Positions 55,020-64,000 of a stretch of DNA of 64,000 nt are shown here, piece after piece. The notes under the pieces are model-generated. The model ran no database searches. It had not been told where the DNA came from and saw only the letters and a list, made by a program, of their open reading frames with translations. The stretch covers positions 124,001-188,000 of the forward strand of contig JAJVDF010001196.1 of the NCBI GenBank assembly GCA_022410635.1, read 5' to 3'. The position numbers and the translations under genes were made by a program. Every line of letters starts with the position of its first letter. Position 1 is the first letter of the stretch. The DNA comes from Tretioscincus oriximinensis. Its lineage: Eukaryota; Chordata; Lepidosauria; Squamata; Gymnophthalmidae.

Positions 55020-55925
55020 AGTTTACATTCCCTGCCTCACCAAAGGGTGTGCATGTGAAGACTGAAACTGACAGCAGACTAACCCATCTGAGCTGGCTGA
55101 GGTTGTCTTTCTGACATGGTGTTGGAAGNTCCCAGCACTATGATGTTGGGGAATTTCAACATTCATGTAGAGGTTAGCTTCATTGGACCTGCTCAGTCCT
55201 TTGTAGCCTCCATGACAGCCATAGGACTGCCTCAATGTGTTACTGGCCCAACAGATTGAGCAGGACATACCCTTGAACTGGTCTTTGCCACAGAGTGAGT
55301 TGGTGAGAGTCCATTGATAGGAGGGCTTGTGATAAGTCCTTTGTTATGGACGGACCATTTCCTGGTGAGATTTGGACTTATAGTGGCAGTTCCCTTCTGC
55401 ATAACTTCCAACTGCTGATCAAGCTGCTGGTCACAGTTTTCAGAACTGTGTTTTAAGTTGAACACACAGCAAGGTGAACCACAGCATTATGGTGCCCAAG
55501 CCACTTTGCCATCAGTCCCATCTGTGGATGTGGCCTTCAAATGGAGAAGGGCCATCTTCTAAACAGGCCCGGAATTATGGATGTATGACGCCCCTTTATG
55601 TATGACTGGCAATCATTTATTTTGCGCCCCCTCTTCCCTCAGCTGCATCACTATTCATTTACAGACTCCCAACAATAAATTGTGGAATCATCTACTTCGG
55701 GTTTTATAATGATAAAAGCAATAAAAATATTAACAGATTTTTACTACTAACTATATTTTGCTGCCCTCAAAATTTTGCCACCCTTTGCAGCTGCACATGC
55801 CTAAATACGGCCCTGCTTCCAAGACTGCAATTATGCCTAGAGGGTTCAAGGTCTTTAAAGCTGACAAGCCAAGCAACCCAGGCTGTCCTGCATCCCATGT
55901 CCATATCCTTCCTTAGCTGATTTTG
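55020..55925 (+). mobile_element. L2-like LINE endonuclease-domain remnant
   Basis: Degenerate frame reads MMLGNFNIHVEVSFIGPAQS, AIGLPQCVTGPTD-stop-AGHTLELVF, then WTDHFLVRFGLI. LGxFNIHV, TGPTxxxGHTLDLVF and DHxLVxF are landmarks of L2/CR1-type APE endonucleases. Several stops, so it is dead. It is split by a 252-bp MITE (55564-55815), after which reading-frame traces resume ('gggttcaaggtctttaaagc'). Confidence 0.8.
55564..55815. mobile_element. hAT-type MITE inserted in the L2 remnant
   Basis: Left end CAGGCCCGGAATTATGG, right end ...AATACGGCCCTG, imperfect inverted ends of the CAGGGCCGG type. The 8-bp flanks cttctaaa and cttccaag agree at 6 of 8 positions, as expected for an aged hAT target-site duplication. 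Interior non-coding, 252 bp. Confidence 0.75.
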
Positions 55926-57409
55926 GGGGTTTTAATGTCTAAGCATTTCAGTGTAGAGCTGGAAGTAAATCTTAATAAATCAAGCTCTGAGGTGACATTA
56001 CTTTGTATACATTCATTAACGTGTTAACAATATAGTATACGGATGACATTCTTGTGTAAGCAGATGTCCCAGAAGTATTTTCTTTCTTTTTNAAAAAAAA
56101 TACTATATTTTTCACCAAGCAAGTTCAATGAAGGGCCTAAAATGGGTTTAAAATTNTTTATGCTTTGATATGTTTCATAAATTGTATCTTTGGGGGTAAT
56201 TTTCCTTGTGCCTCTTCTAATGTATCTTTTGAGTATGTGAACGATCCACACTTCCCACTCCAGTTTCATTTCTATATTTATTACCAGGTTCCTTGTTTTC
56301 TGCCCATTGCGCCTGCAATTCCTTCATGCTTTTTCAACGGCAGTATCCAAAATGAAAGTCAGGGATGCAAATGGGAACTGGATGGAAGAATACTAGCACT
56401 TTGTCCTGGATGTGATGTCAACGTGGGGCTAGTGCCCAATTCATCACAAAGTTGGAACGGAGTTCTTTTGATTAAATAAGCCTGCCTATGTTATATACAC
56501 TCCCACCCCTTTTTATCTCTCCTCTTCCTTCTCTGTCTGCAGGGTTAACATAATGCATCTCCCTCTATCTGTTTCATGAGTCGCAGTAGAAGGAGGGCAG
56601 ATGGGGTTCATATTGGAGAAAAATTAAATTCACAGCAGCCTGGTAGATTTGTTTTCATCTCCTCTTTCATATGTGGCCTGTGCAAAAAGAAAGTTCAAGG
56701 GGGGCAGGAATACATCACAGTCTAATTCTTTGGATTTATCCTTAGTCTGCATAATATCACCGTAGAGAAACAAAAGTTCAACTCCTCTAAGCAAATTTTA
56801 TCCAGTTTAAAAACCATTTCCTCTGTCATCAAGCCCACAATGAAAAGATCTGCCTGGTTAAAAGAAACCACAATCAATTTCTCTTAGTGGTGAGGTTCTA
56901 GTGAAGAGTTTTCAGATCCAACTGGATAGAAAGCCAAATAATGTCTGTTTCTTGCAAAGAGTGAATGGTATTTCTATCTGGCAAGACACTTAGCCACCCT
57001 GGAACATTTCCTAAGAGGAAGTTTGCTATGATAGAAAATGTGAAGACAAAACAAATCTCAAGATTTGCTCAATCCATTAGAGAGGCATAAACAACCTAAA
57101 GCTGTGTTTTTGTGCACTCAGAAACAAATCCCAGTTATTTATACCTTTGATATACTATTTATCACACTGTTAGTTTTTATCATTATTCTTAAAAGTTTTA
57201 TAACCAATTTATAATAAAATTGCCTTAATTTGATGCAGACATCTGAGGCTTAATCTGAATTTTGGGGGGAAGAATTGGGAAAAACCAAGAGAGAGGTATG
57301 TTTGAATTAATCTCTAAGGAACAGCATCTTCTCTTTCCATACTTAAGCAATGAATTATAATATTTAACCTTAGTGCCTATACACTACCCAGTGTGCAGCA
57401 GCAGCAAAA

Positions 57410-58160
57410 AAGGCAAATTCCACGTTGGGGATAATTAGGAAAGGAATCGAAAACAAGTCAGCAAATGTTGTTTTGCNTCTTTATAAATCTGTGGTGAGGC
57501 CACATTTGGAATACTGTGTTCAATTCTGGNCACCACATCTCAAGAGGGATATTTTGGAACTGGAGAAGGTGCAGAAGAGGGCAACAAAAATGATCAAGGG
57601 TCTGGAGCACCTCCCTTACGAAGCAAGGCTGCAACGTCTGGGCCTCTTCAGCCTTGAAAGGAGACGTTTGAGGGGTGATCTGATTGAAGTGCACAAAATC
57701 ATGCATGGGATCGACAGGGTGAATAGAGAAAAAATCTTTTCTCTATCACACAATACAAGGACCAGAGGGCACTCCTTAAAACTGTTGGGTAGAAAAGTGA
57801 GAACAGACAAAGGAAAGTATTTTTTCACCCAGAGGGTCATCAGCCTGTAGAATTTACTTCCTGAAGAGGTGGTGGTAGCTAACAGCTTGGATAGTTTCAA
57901 GACAGGACTAGACAGGTTTATGGACACCAGGGGTATAAATGAATACTAGGATGGATGTCTGGATGTTNCCTCCGGGATGGAGCAGCAGGCAGGAATCCTG
58001 AAATACCATTTGCAGGGAGTCATGAACAGGAGCTTAATTTGCTTTCCTCTGTTCAGACTGCCCAATTGCATCTGGTGGGCCTCTGTGTGACACAGAATGC
58101 TGGACTTGATGGGCTGTGGCCTGATCCAGTATGGCTCTTCTTATGTTCTTATGTTCTACC
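57410..58160 (+). mobile_element. CR1-like LINE, ORF2 C-terminus and 3' UTR
   Basis: Frame 57425-57850 reads MGIIRKGIENKSANVVL, YKSVVRPHLEYCVQFW, HLKRDILELEKVQKRATKMI, LGLFSLERRRLRGDLIEVHK, HSLKLLGRKVRTDKGKYFFT, followed by the 3' UTR to 'ggctcttcttatgttcttat'. It is very similar to the antisense copy at 52716. Two undetermined bases lie in the frame; 5'-truncated. Confidence 0.95.
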
Positions 58161-58185
58161 GCTAAACTTTCCTGATTGAAAGTTA

Positions 58186-58305
58186 TTTTCAGAGAAATAG
58201 CCATATTAGTCTAATAGAAGGTCCAGCAAAGGGGCTAGTAGCACTTTGACACTAACAGGAGAAAAGTGGGTGCCATAAGCTTTCGTAGACACATCTACTT
58301 CTTCT
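58186..58305 (+). mobile_element. Penelope-like repeat fragment
   Basis: 'cagagaaatagccatattag', 'ggtccagcaaaggggctagt', 'agcactttgacactaacagg', 'cataagctttcgtagacaca'. Parallel to the 11878 copy. Confidence 0.65.
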
Positions 58306-58529
58306 ATGTATTCAGAAGAGGAAGAATTAATGGTAATAAGATTTTGACTAACTCAATCTGATGACTTTATGGCTGTTATCAAAGGATAATCAATGCATAA
58401 TCTAATTAGGTTCAGAGATGACTATGACTGATGAAGGAAGAGAGCTTCAGTGGTAGACATTACAAGTGTTGACACAGTATGCATCCACTATAAAATGCCA
58501 GTAGTATTTGAGATGATTTTAAATGGCAC

Positions 58530-59045
58530 TGAAAACAGAGACATTAATATCCTTACACAAATTGATGATGCGATCATACACTGAATATTGCATACAATTT
58601 TGGTTGTCACACTTTTAAAACGTCGTTGAAAATCAAAGAAGGTTCCACAAAAAGGTGAGAAAAAGCATCAAGAGACTGCAGAAATTTCCCTAAGAGGGAA
58701 GTTTACAATGTTTGGGGCTTTTTAGTCTAGAAAGAAGACAAGTGAGACAAAACACAATAGAGGTGTATGAAATTGTAGATATATGAAAATACTTGAATCA
58801 GATTATGTAATGAAGCTGAATCCTCAACGAATTGGGACACACAAAAAGATTGCTTTTATATAATGCATGAGATGTGGTATTGCCTGGCAGTTTTAATGAT
58901 TAAAAATGAGTTTGGACTAATTCATGGAATTCAGGGCTACCGGTGGCACTAAACTAACTCTGTGGACCAGAAACAAGAAAACTGGATGGAGTAATGCCCA
59001 TGTATTCCTAGTGGGCCTCCATATACAACTAGTTTGCCACTAGAA
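58530..59045 (+). mobile_element. Old CR1-like LINE remnant
   Basis: Frame traces read SYTEYCIQFWLS and LGLFSLERRQVRQNTIEVYE, matching the C-terminal RT block of the younger copies but with stops and indels. It continues to a 'ggactaattcatggaattca' 3' UTR signature. Confidence 0.7.
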
Positions 59046-59063
59046 GAGAAGATCTTATACATG

Positions 59064-59190
59064 TTACATGTATTTCTTGTTACAAGTTACATGTATTTCT
59101 TGTTACAAGTTATATGTATTTCTTGTTACAAGTTATATGTATTTCTTGTTACAAGTTATATGTATTTCTTGTTACAAGTTACATGTGTTT
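59064..59190. repeat. 23-bp minisatellite, about 5.5 copies
   Basis: Unit acatgtatttcttgttaca + agtt, repeated with only C/T changes at one site. It runs straight into the A/G-rich end of the neighbouring SINE. The frame over it gives a repeating YFLLQVTCISCYKL pattern without biological meaning. Confidence 0.93.
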
Positions 59191-59523
59191 CTTGAAGAAG
59201 AAGAAAAAGAAAAAGAAGAAGAAGAAAAAGAACTGGGTTCTTATACGCCAATTTTCTCGCCTTTGAAAGAGACTGGAAGCGGCTTACAAGGATATTTTTG
59301 CCCGAAGGGACATTCTATCTTCCCCACCAGGCTGTGGTGGTTCCCATGTATCTACTTGCAGTTTGTTGAAATTTCCTGCATTTCTTGCTTTTGAACAGCT
59401 GGGTTGGCTAGAGCTACAGGCTAGTGGAAGGTGCTCATCTCTCCCCACGTCCAACACAGGGCTTTGAAACCTCATCTCCCAGATGAGAGACGGATTCCTT
59501 AGCGACTGAGCTATCCGTACCTG
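59190..59523 (-). mobile_element. tRNA-derived SINE, family A, full length
   Basis: In antisense: head 'caggtacggatagctcagtc' (A box TAGCTCAGTCGC), B box 'ggtttcaaagccc', body 'ctgtagctctagccaaccca', 'accacagcctggtggggaag', 'cttcgggcaaaaatatcctt', then 'ttatacg'/'aagaacccagttctt' and a (TTC)n tail seen as gaagaagaa on the + strand. This is the most complete member of the family in the window. Confidence 0.87.
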
Positions 59524-60152
59524 CTAATTAAATCTCTTTCTTTCCTTATCTTTTCCTCCTGTTCATTAAATAATTTCCATGGTATGCAGGAGTGATTAAT
59601 GTGTACAGCTCTGAGAATTTAGTACAAGATTGGTGAAGATTATGAAGCCCTGTTCCATTCCTGATTGCACAAGGGCAAAGCAGACCCTCTATATTTTGTT
59701 CAGTGCAAGGTATTTAACAAGGTGAGCACAGGGTAACAGGAAGTCTGAGACCGCGAAGAGTTATAGGAACAACATGTCCCTTCAGCTTGTTACTGCAAAA
59801 GAAGTATGATGTTTTGTGAGTCACGTTAACAAAGGCAGGAGAAACTATAGAGGAGCTGCTGAAGAGAATTTTAAATATTTTAACCTATTTGGTCAGCTAG
59901 AATGGTTGACAAATAGCTTTTCAATAATAGTTCCTACATGCTTGCTTACACTGAAGCACTGGAAAAAAGAAACGCAAGTGTTAAAGATACTGCGTTTAAA
60001 ATATGCAGCTGTAGCTGCCTTCCAAAATACGAACAAAAATGCCCCAAGTTGAGCAAACCACACTGTGTCTAATCCCTCCAATGTGTTTTGCCATAAATGG
60101 ATGTCAGCTGGCATTCATGTTCCATCACACTTATGCATGAAATTATACTCAC

Positions 60153-60227
60153 CAATTTCACACAAATAATGAAGGGTGGGGAAGCATCTCTGAAATGTAG
60201 GACAGGAATTCTGGGTTTGGGGTTTTC
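60153..60227 (-). CDS. B3GNTL1: B3GNTL1 penultimate coding exon
   Basis: 75 nt, acceptor cttgtctccatag, donor TTG|gtgagt. Reads [20 protein letters not shown] then ICVKL, matching '[20 protein letters not shown]' and 'ICVKL'. Phase 0 at both ends, so it joins directly to the terminal exon's DLTGG. Confidence 0.97.
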
Positions 60228-61586
60228 CTATGGAGACAAGTATGGTTGCTTGTTAGTGTCCATGGTACAGTTGCATTTGGAAAACTATGATCCAGCTCAT
60301 TTTCTGTTTGGAGGNGGCTTCTGCAGTGGCAATTTCCCATAGATTGCTGCCTTGCAGGGTCAACATTGCCTTCTGCATGTCAACCTTCTTGTTCTCCTTG
60401 GCTTATCTGAAGCCCAAATAAAATATTCCTAAATAATGCACAAAAGCTATTATGACTTCACTACCTGGAAGTAATGCCAGAGTTTTTTCCCCTCTTAAAA
60501 TACTCTCTTGACCTTTTCTCATAAGAAAAAAAAAGTCCTTATTCTCTGCAACTAGACAACAGGTTTCTCACTGNTATTAGAAGAAAGAGGATCCCACCCT
60601 AAAAGTATCTTTTTTGTGCTGCATCTAATTCATACCTCACATTGATGTGTTTTTCCTCTTCTACAGGACTAAGAGTTCAGGCTCTCAGGATAATTGTAGA
60701 ACAGGAAGGGAAAAACTCCCAAGGTAAACCAAACCAAAACAAACCCTCAGTAAGAACTATTTTTTACGCAAGAACATGTTTCGTTTAGAAGTATAGTTTT
60801 GTTTCCCCTTCTCCTCACTCCCCTTTCTCTAGTTCTATGGAAATAATTTGACTTTAAATTGTTCACTCCCTTGCTGCCCTTAGCTCAAGATTCATAAGGA
60901 GTCAGGAGTCTCCCAGCAGCCATGCAGGAATAGACAGAGTCTCTCATTCTTTGAATGGCCACCATTTTGGTAACTTGCCAACATTTTCAGCATCTTTATT
61001 GGATTGTTCAGTAAGATACATTAATCCAGCATTTATTTCCAATTGGTTTTTACATTATATGATGAAATATTGGGAAGGTTAAAGGATGCTAAATGTCATG
61101 AATATCTATTGCCACTATGTTGTATTTCCCAGGATTTGATTAATTTGCTCCTCTGCTGTCTTGCTCCTTACTGTGGCACTTCCTTCTTCCAACTGCCACT
61201 AGAAAATTGTGAATGACCTTGACTGGATTAGACCTTGACCTGAGGGGATTAGAGAAGAGACAGCAAGCTGGGATACTCTGCCATCTTGCCCCAAGGGGTG
61301 GCTCTTCCCTCTTCCAAGTGCCACCAAACAGCTGTGAACTATCTTGACTTAGAGGAACAGAGAACACACAGCAGGCTGGGAATCTTTATCATATTTTAAA
61401 TAATTGTATTTCTGATTATTCCCAAGACCATTGTGGACAATAAAACATAAATATAGATCCTTCTGCAGTAAGCTTTATTCTGGGCTATATCTTGGAATAT
61501 TCCATCCTCATGCTCCATCCTTGGAGCCTTCCATCCTCATGCTGGCACAGACTATAATATGCCCTGAATGGACAATAAAAACCAAC
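60228..61586 (-). other. B3GNTL1 intron, nothing recognised
   Basis: 1.36 kb without a repeat family I can name. An exon-like segment on the + strand (60667-60723) is discussed under findings. Confidence 0.5.
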
Positions 61587-61655
61587 CTTTGATTCTTCAT
61601 ATGTGTAAAATCCTTTTATGATTTTATTTCTGTCCACATCACAAAATGCAGCCAC
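61587..61655 (-). CDS. B3GNTL1: B3GNTL1 antepenultimate coding exon
   Basis: 69 nt, acceptor ctgggctcctttag, donor AAG|gttggt. Reads VAAFCDVDRNKIIKGFYTYE then ESK, matching '[20 protein letters not shown]'. Phase 0 at both ends. The donor GTTGGT is off-consensus. The preceding exon, ending near an LYRSL...K motif in the family, is not present up to 64000. Confidence 0.96.
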
Positions 61656-64000
61656 CTAAAGGAGCCCAGAAGAAAAACAAACATTAACCACGGAAATGGT
61701 TGAAAAAGTGCTACCTTGCTGTAAAAAAGGGGTTGCCATTAAAAACCAAGTCAGAAGCTTTAATNGATGTAACCAAAGAGGGGATTTCAGCAGCTGTTGC
61801 AGGTATTATAAACGACACATGATAAAAAAAATTCCATCTGCTATATATGCGATAAAAGTTGCATTTCTCTGTCATGTTCTTTTTTCCCCCGAGGGCAACC
61901 CTATGTTAAAAAACATCTTTCCTAGGATGTGATAATGACATGAATTGCTATGGTTAACAGATGCAGTGTAAGATTTACTTCATCTACAGATGATACTTTA
62001 CCAGTAACCCAGTTTAATATACTCTTGTATGAATAAGATCAGTTGAAATCCACTATTAGAATCTGATGTAATCTAAAATCTGGCCTTCATCAGTGGGGCA
62101 AATCTGTATCCCTGTGAAGTGAAAGTGCAGATATATTTTTCAATGCAGCTTAAACAAATACAGGGTAAATTGTGGACAATCCCTGCAGAAGTCATACAAA
62201 TACCATTATATTTTGCTTACCGGATTTTTGAAAATGCAGTTTTCACCATATTGATTAAAATAGCACATAGAACGCCTGTAATTTATACCACAAAGCGGGG
62301 AAAACTACCTGGGAACTCTATCACTATTTAATATATTATTTTTTTCATCTGTCAGTTGCATTGACCTATCAGCGTCTAGATATTTCTGAACTGTTTCTCG
62401 TACTCAATTAAAACTTGTTCATCTGTTACATCTTAAACTTCCTAACTCAGGTAAGGCAACAGGAACCAGGATAAGAAAAAAGGGGTTTTTTCAGTTATGG
62501 TTCTCACCTTTGANAAACACTATTCATGTTTTAAAAGCATCCCTTTTTACGCATGCCTTTAAACTGATGTGGCGATCATTATTAATTATATACTTGCTTT
62601 ACTTTTGTATTTAATATGAGTTATGTTTTAGTTGCAAAGCAGCATAATTAAAAAAATAATTTCAATCATTTATTTGTTTGCAATTTAACTCTGCCTTATA
62701 CCCAAAGATCTCAGGGCGGGTTACAGCAACAAAAACAACATTTAAAATGAATCCTTCCTATTGATGTAGTCCAGGTCCACAAGAATGTTTGCCAAAAATT
62801 CATCAAAAACTGCTTAGGCGTTGCACAGTTTTTTAAATATTGCAATATAAGTTTGATGAGTTCCACATTTTGTCTATCTTGTTCATTCCAATAGAAATCA
62901 GTTATGCTGTACCATTAAATTGATTAACACCAGTTTGGAAAGAAGAAAACATGGGGACTAGGAACAGCTGTGTTATTCATCTGGGATTTATAGCCTGCCC
63001 TCTGACTCAAGGACAGATAACCTGATGAGACATGCAGCTAATATTCCTATTTTTATACACAAGGATGTGAGACTGAAAGCAACTTGTACACAAGTGGTCT
63101 TAGTTCGTATTCGAGTTGAAGTGTCTGCTTGCACATTTAGATTTTTGTCAACTGTTTAAAAGCATTAGCTTTCTTAGAATATTTCCAGTGGGAAAAGATG
63201 AAAATAAACTGCATTTCTCCAAGTATGAATACCTAACTTTATAAANATTTCCATGCTTTATTAGTGAAGAAAATACAACAGCAGCTCACAAAGATAGTTT
63301 GGGAATAGGTACTGACCTATATCCACACGGGTGGTCTAGTCTTAATTTGCTTACATTTGTGCCATCACTATTTACCTTTTAATTAGCAACAGAAATAAGT
63401 AAGCATTCAGAAGTTGGAGAAAGAAACTATCCCTAATTGTTTATTCAATAAGCAGAACTCTGGGTAGCCAACTTACATAAACTGCTTACTTGACAGTATC
63501 AGGATTAAACCATATCCTTTGTTTATTTCCCTCCACATCAGTAAACTCAAAAGCGTCTGGATTCTTATGAAGACTGGGTGTAGTTCAGTGAAAAACCAAC
63601 CGTTGTAAGTGAACAACCATAAAATATATTGTTTAAAGGGGAAAGAAGAAACCCAGTCAAACAATATTTACTTTGCTTTTGCAAGCTCTATTATTTGGTC
63701 CTCAGAATCTAAATTATAAAAATCAAGATAAAAACTGCACAAAATACTCCCAAGCCATTTTCTGAAATACCACTGCTTTTTGAGATGGCTCAAAGTTTGA
63801 TGTGGAAGATACAATAAAATGGGGCAATGCTTTCTTATATTTTAGTAACATCATCTATGCATTAATTGCAGATCTTAGGATTTTAGTAGACATATATGGT
63901 GGTTCAGTTTGGGCCCCTTAAAACCACCGAAACTAGATATCTATCTTCACATCTTCCAAGCTGTTGTTTCTTCAGTTCAGTGCCTTGGCAATTAAAAGGG
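61656..64000 (-). other. B3GNTL1 intron (part)
   Basis: I searched this stretch for the next upstream exon and did not find it. Only the repeat tail at 62660-62755 was recognised. Confidence 0.55.
62660..62755 (-). mobile_element. L2-like/SINE 3' tail, truncated
   Basis: 'catttatttgtttgcaattt' then 'ctgccttatacccaaagatc' and 'tcagggcgggttacagcaac'. Fourth copy of the tail found at 7469, 20378 and 29143. Confidence 0.65.

Larger units (their letters stand above)
49480..60152 (-). other. B3GNTL1 intron, 10.7 kb, repeat-packed
   Basis: Contains CR1-like copies on both strands, two foldbacks, a GC-rich repeat block, L2-like and hAT-like insertions, two SINEs and a minisatellite, each listed. 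Unassigned parts: 49890-51450, 51860-51960, 53800-54460, 54700-55015, 55930-57405 and 59525-60150, where I see no gene and no repeat I can name. Confidence 0.7.

Noticed and set aside
57425..57850. 141-codon frame as a host gene
   Set aside because: Translation is the C-terminal part of a CR1-clade reverse-transcriptase ORF; a near-identical frame occurs at 52977-53465.
59064..59190. CRISPR-like array
   Set aside because: Units are head-to-tail 23-mers without spacers, in a eukaryotic intron: a minisatellite.
59068..59394. 108-codon frame with a repeated LLQVTCISCYK pattern
   Set aside because: Product of the 23-bp minisatellite and the neighbouring SINE.
59460..59523. Possible functional tRNA gene on the - strand
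   Set aside because: A and B boxes are present, but the sequence continues into a SINE body shared with other copies, and no complete cloverleaf is kept.
61656..64000. Next upstream B3GNTL1 exon
   Set aside because: No antisense segment matching the expected LYRSL/IWNAGKQG region was found; it probably lies beyond the window.

Overview
This is a repeat-dense, AT-rich vertebrate nuclear segment. It carries no bacterial-type genes, CRISPR array or operon. Two intron-rich host genes are recognisable and face each other. The repeat mix points to a sauropsid, most likely a squamate reptile: several CR1-like LINE families, L2-like, R4-like and L1-like LINE remnants, Penelope-like fragments, hAT-type and other small TIR elements, and tRNA-derived SINEs resembling the Sauria type. 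That assignment is inferred from the repeats, not from a search.

Positions 2655-46514, + strand: the 3' half of TBCD (tubulin-folding cofactor D). Twenty-one coding exons can be placed. Every intron phase is consistent and together they give about 614 residues plus the stop, close to the C-terminal half of the roughly 1,190-residue vertebrate protein. The 5' half lies outside the window. Two exons are micro-exons (23 and 32 nt), one donor is weak (GTCGGT), and the inferred last exon adds only two codons and the stop.

Positions 49399-61655, - strand: the last three coding exons of B3GNTL1 (a glycosyltransferase-2-like protein), with all junctions in phase 0. The rest of B3GNTL1 lies beyond 64000. 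TBCD and B3GNTL1 are tail to tail, as in mammals, with 2.9 kb between the two stop codons.

Everything else is intron or intergenic sequence. CR1-like LINE 3' ends lie on both strands, and some keep readable reverse-transcriptase C-terminal frames. An R4-like RT fragment lies at 30.4 kb, an L1-like ORF2 tail at 42.3 kb, and an L2-like endonuclease remnant at 55.0-55.9 kb split by a 252-bp hAT-type MITE. Two tRNA-derived SINE families are dispersed; one shares its 3' tail with an L2-like LINE. Three conspicuous foldbacks (25.4, 51.5 and 52.5 kb), a GC-rich imperfect repeat block (52.03-52.43 kb), a perfect 79-bp tandem duplication and a 23-bp minisatellite are the most unusual structures.

I found no convincing previously undescribed gene system. 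The most worthwhile leads are the palindrome cluster in the large B3GNTL1 intron, a coding-like antisense stretch at 44.6-45.3 kb, and the SINE-LINE tail sharing.
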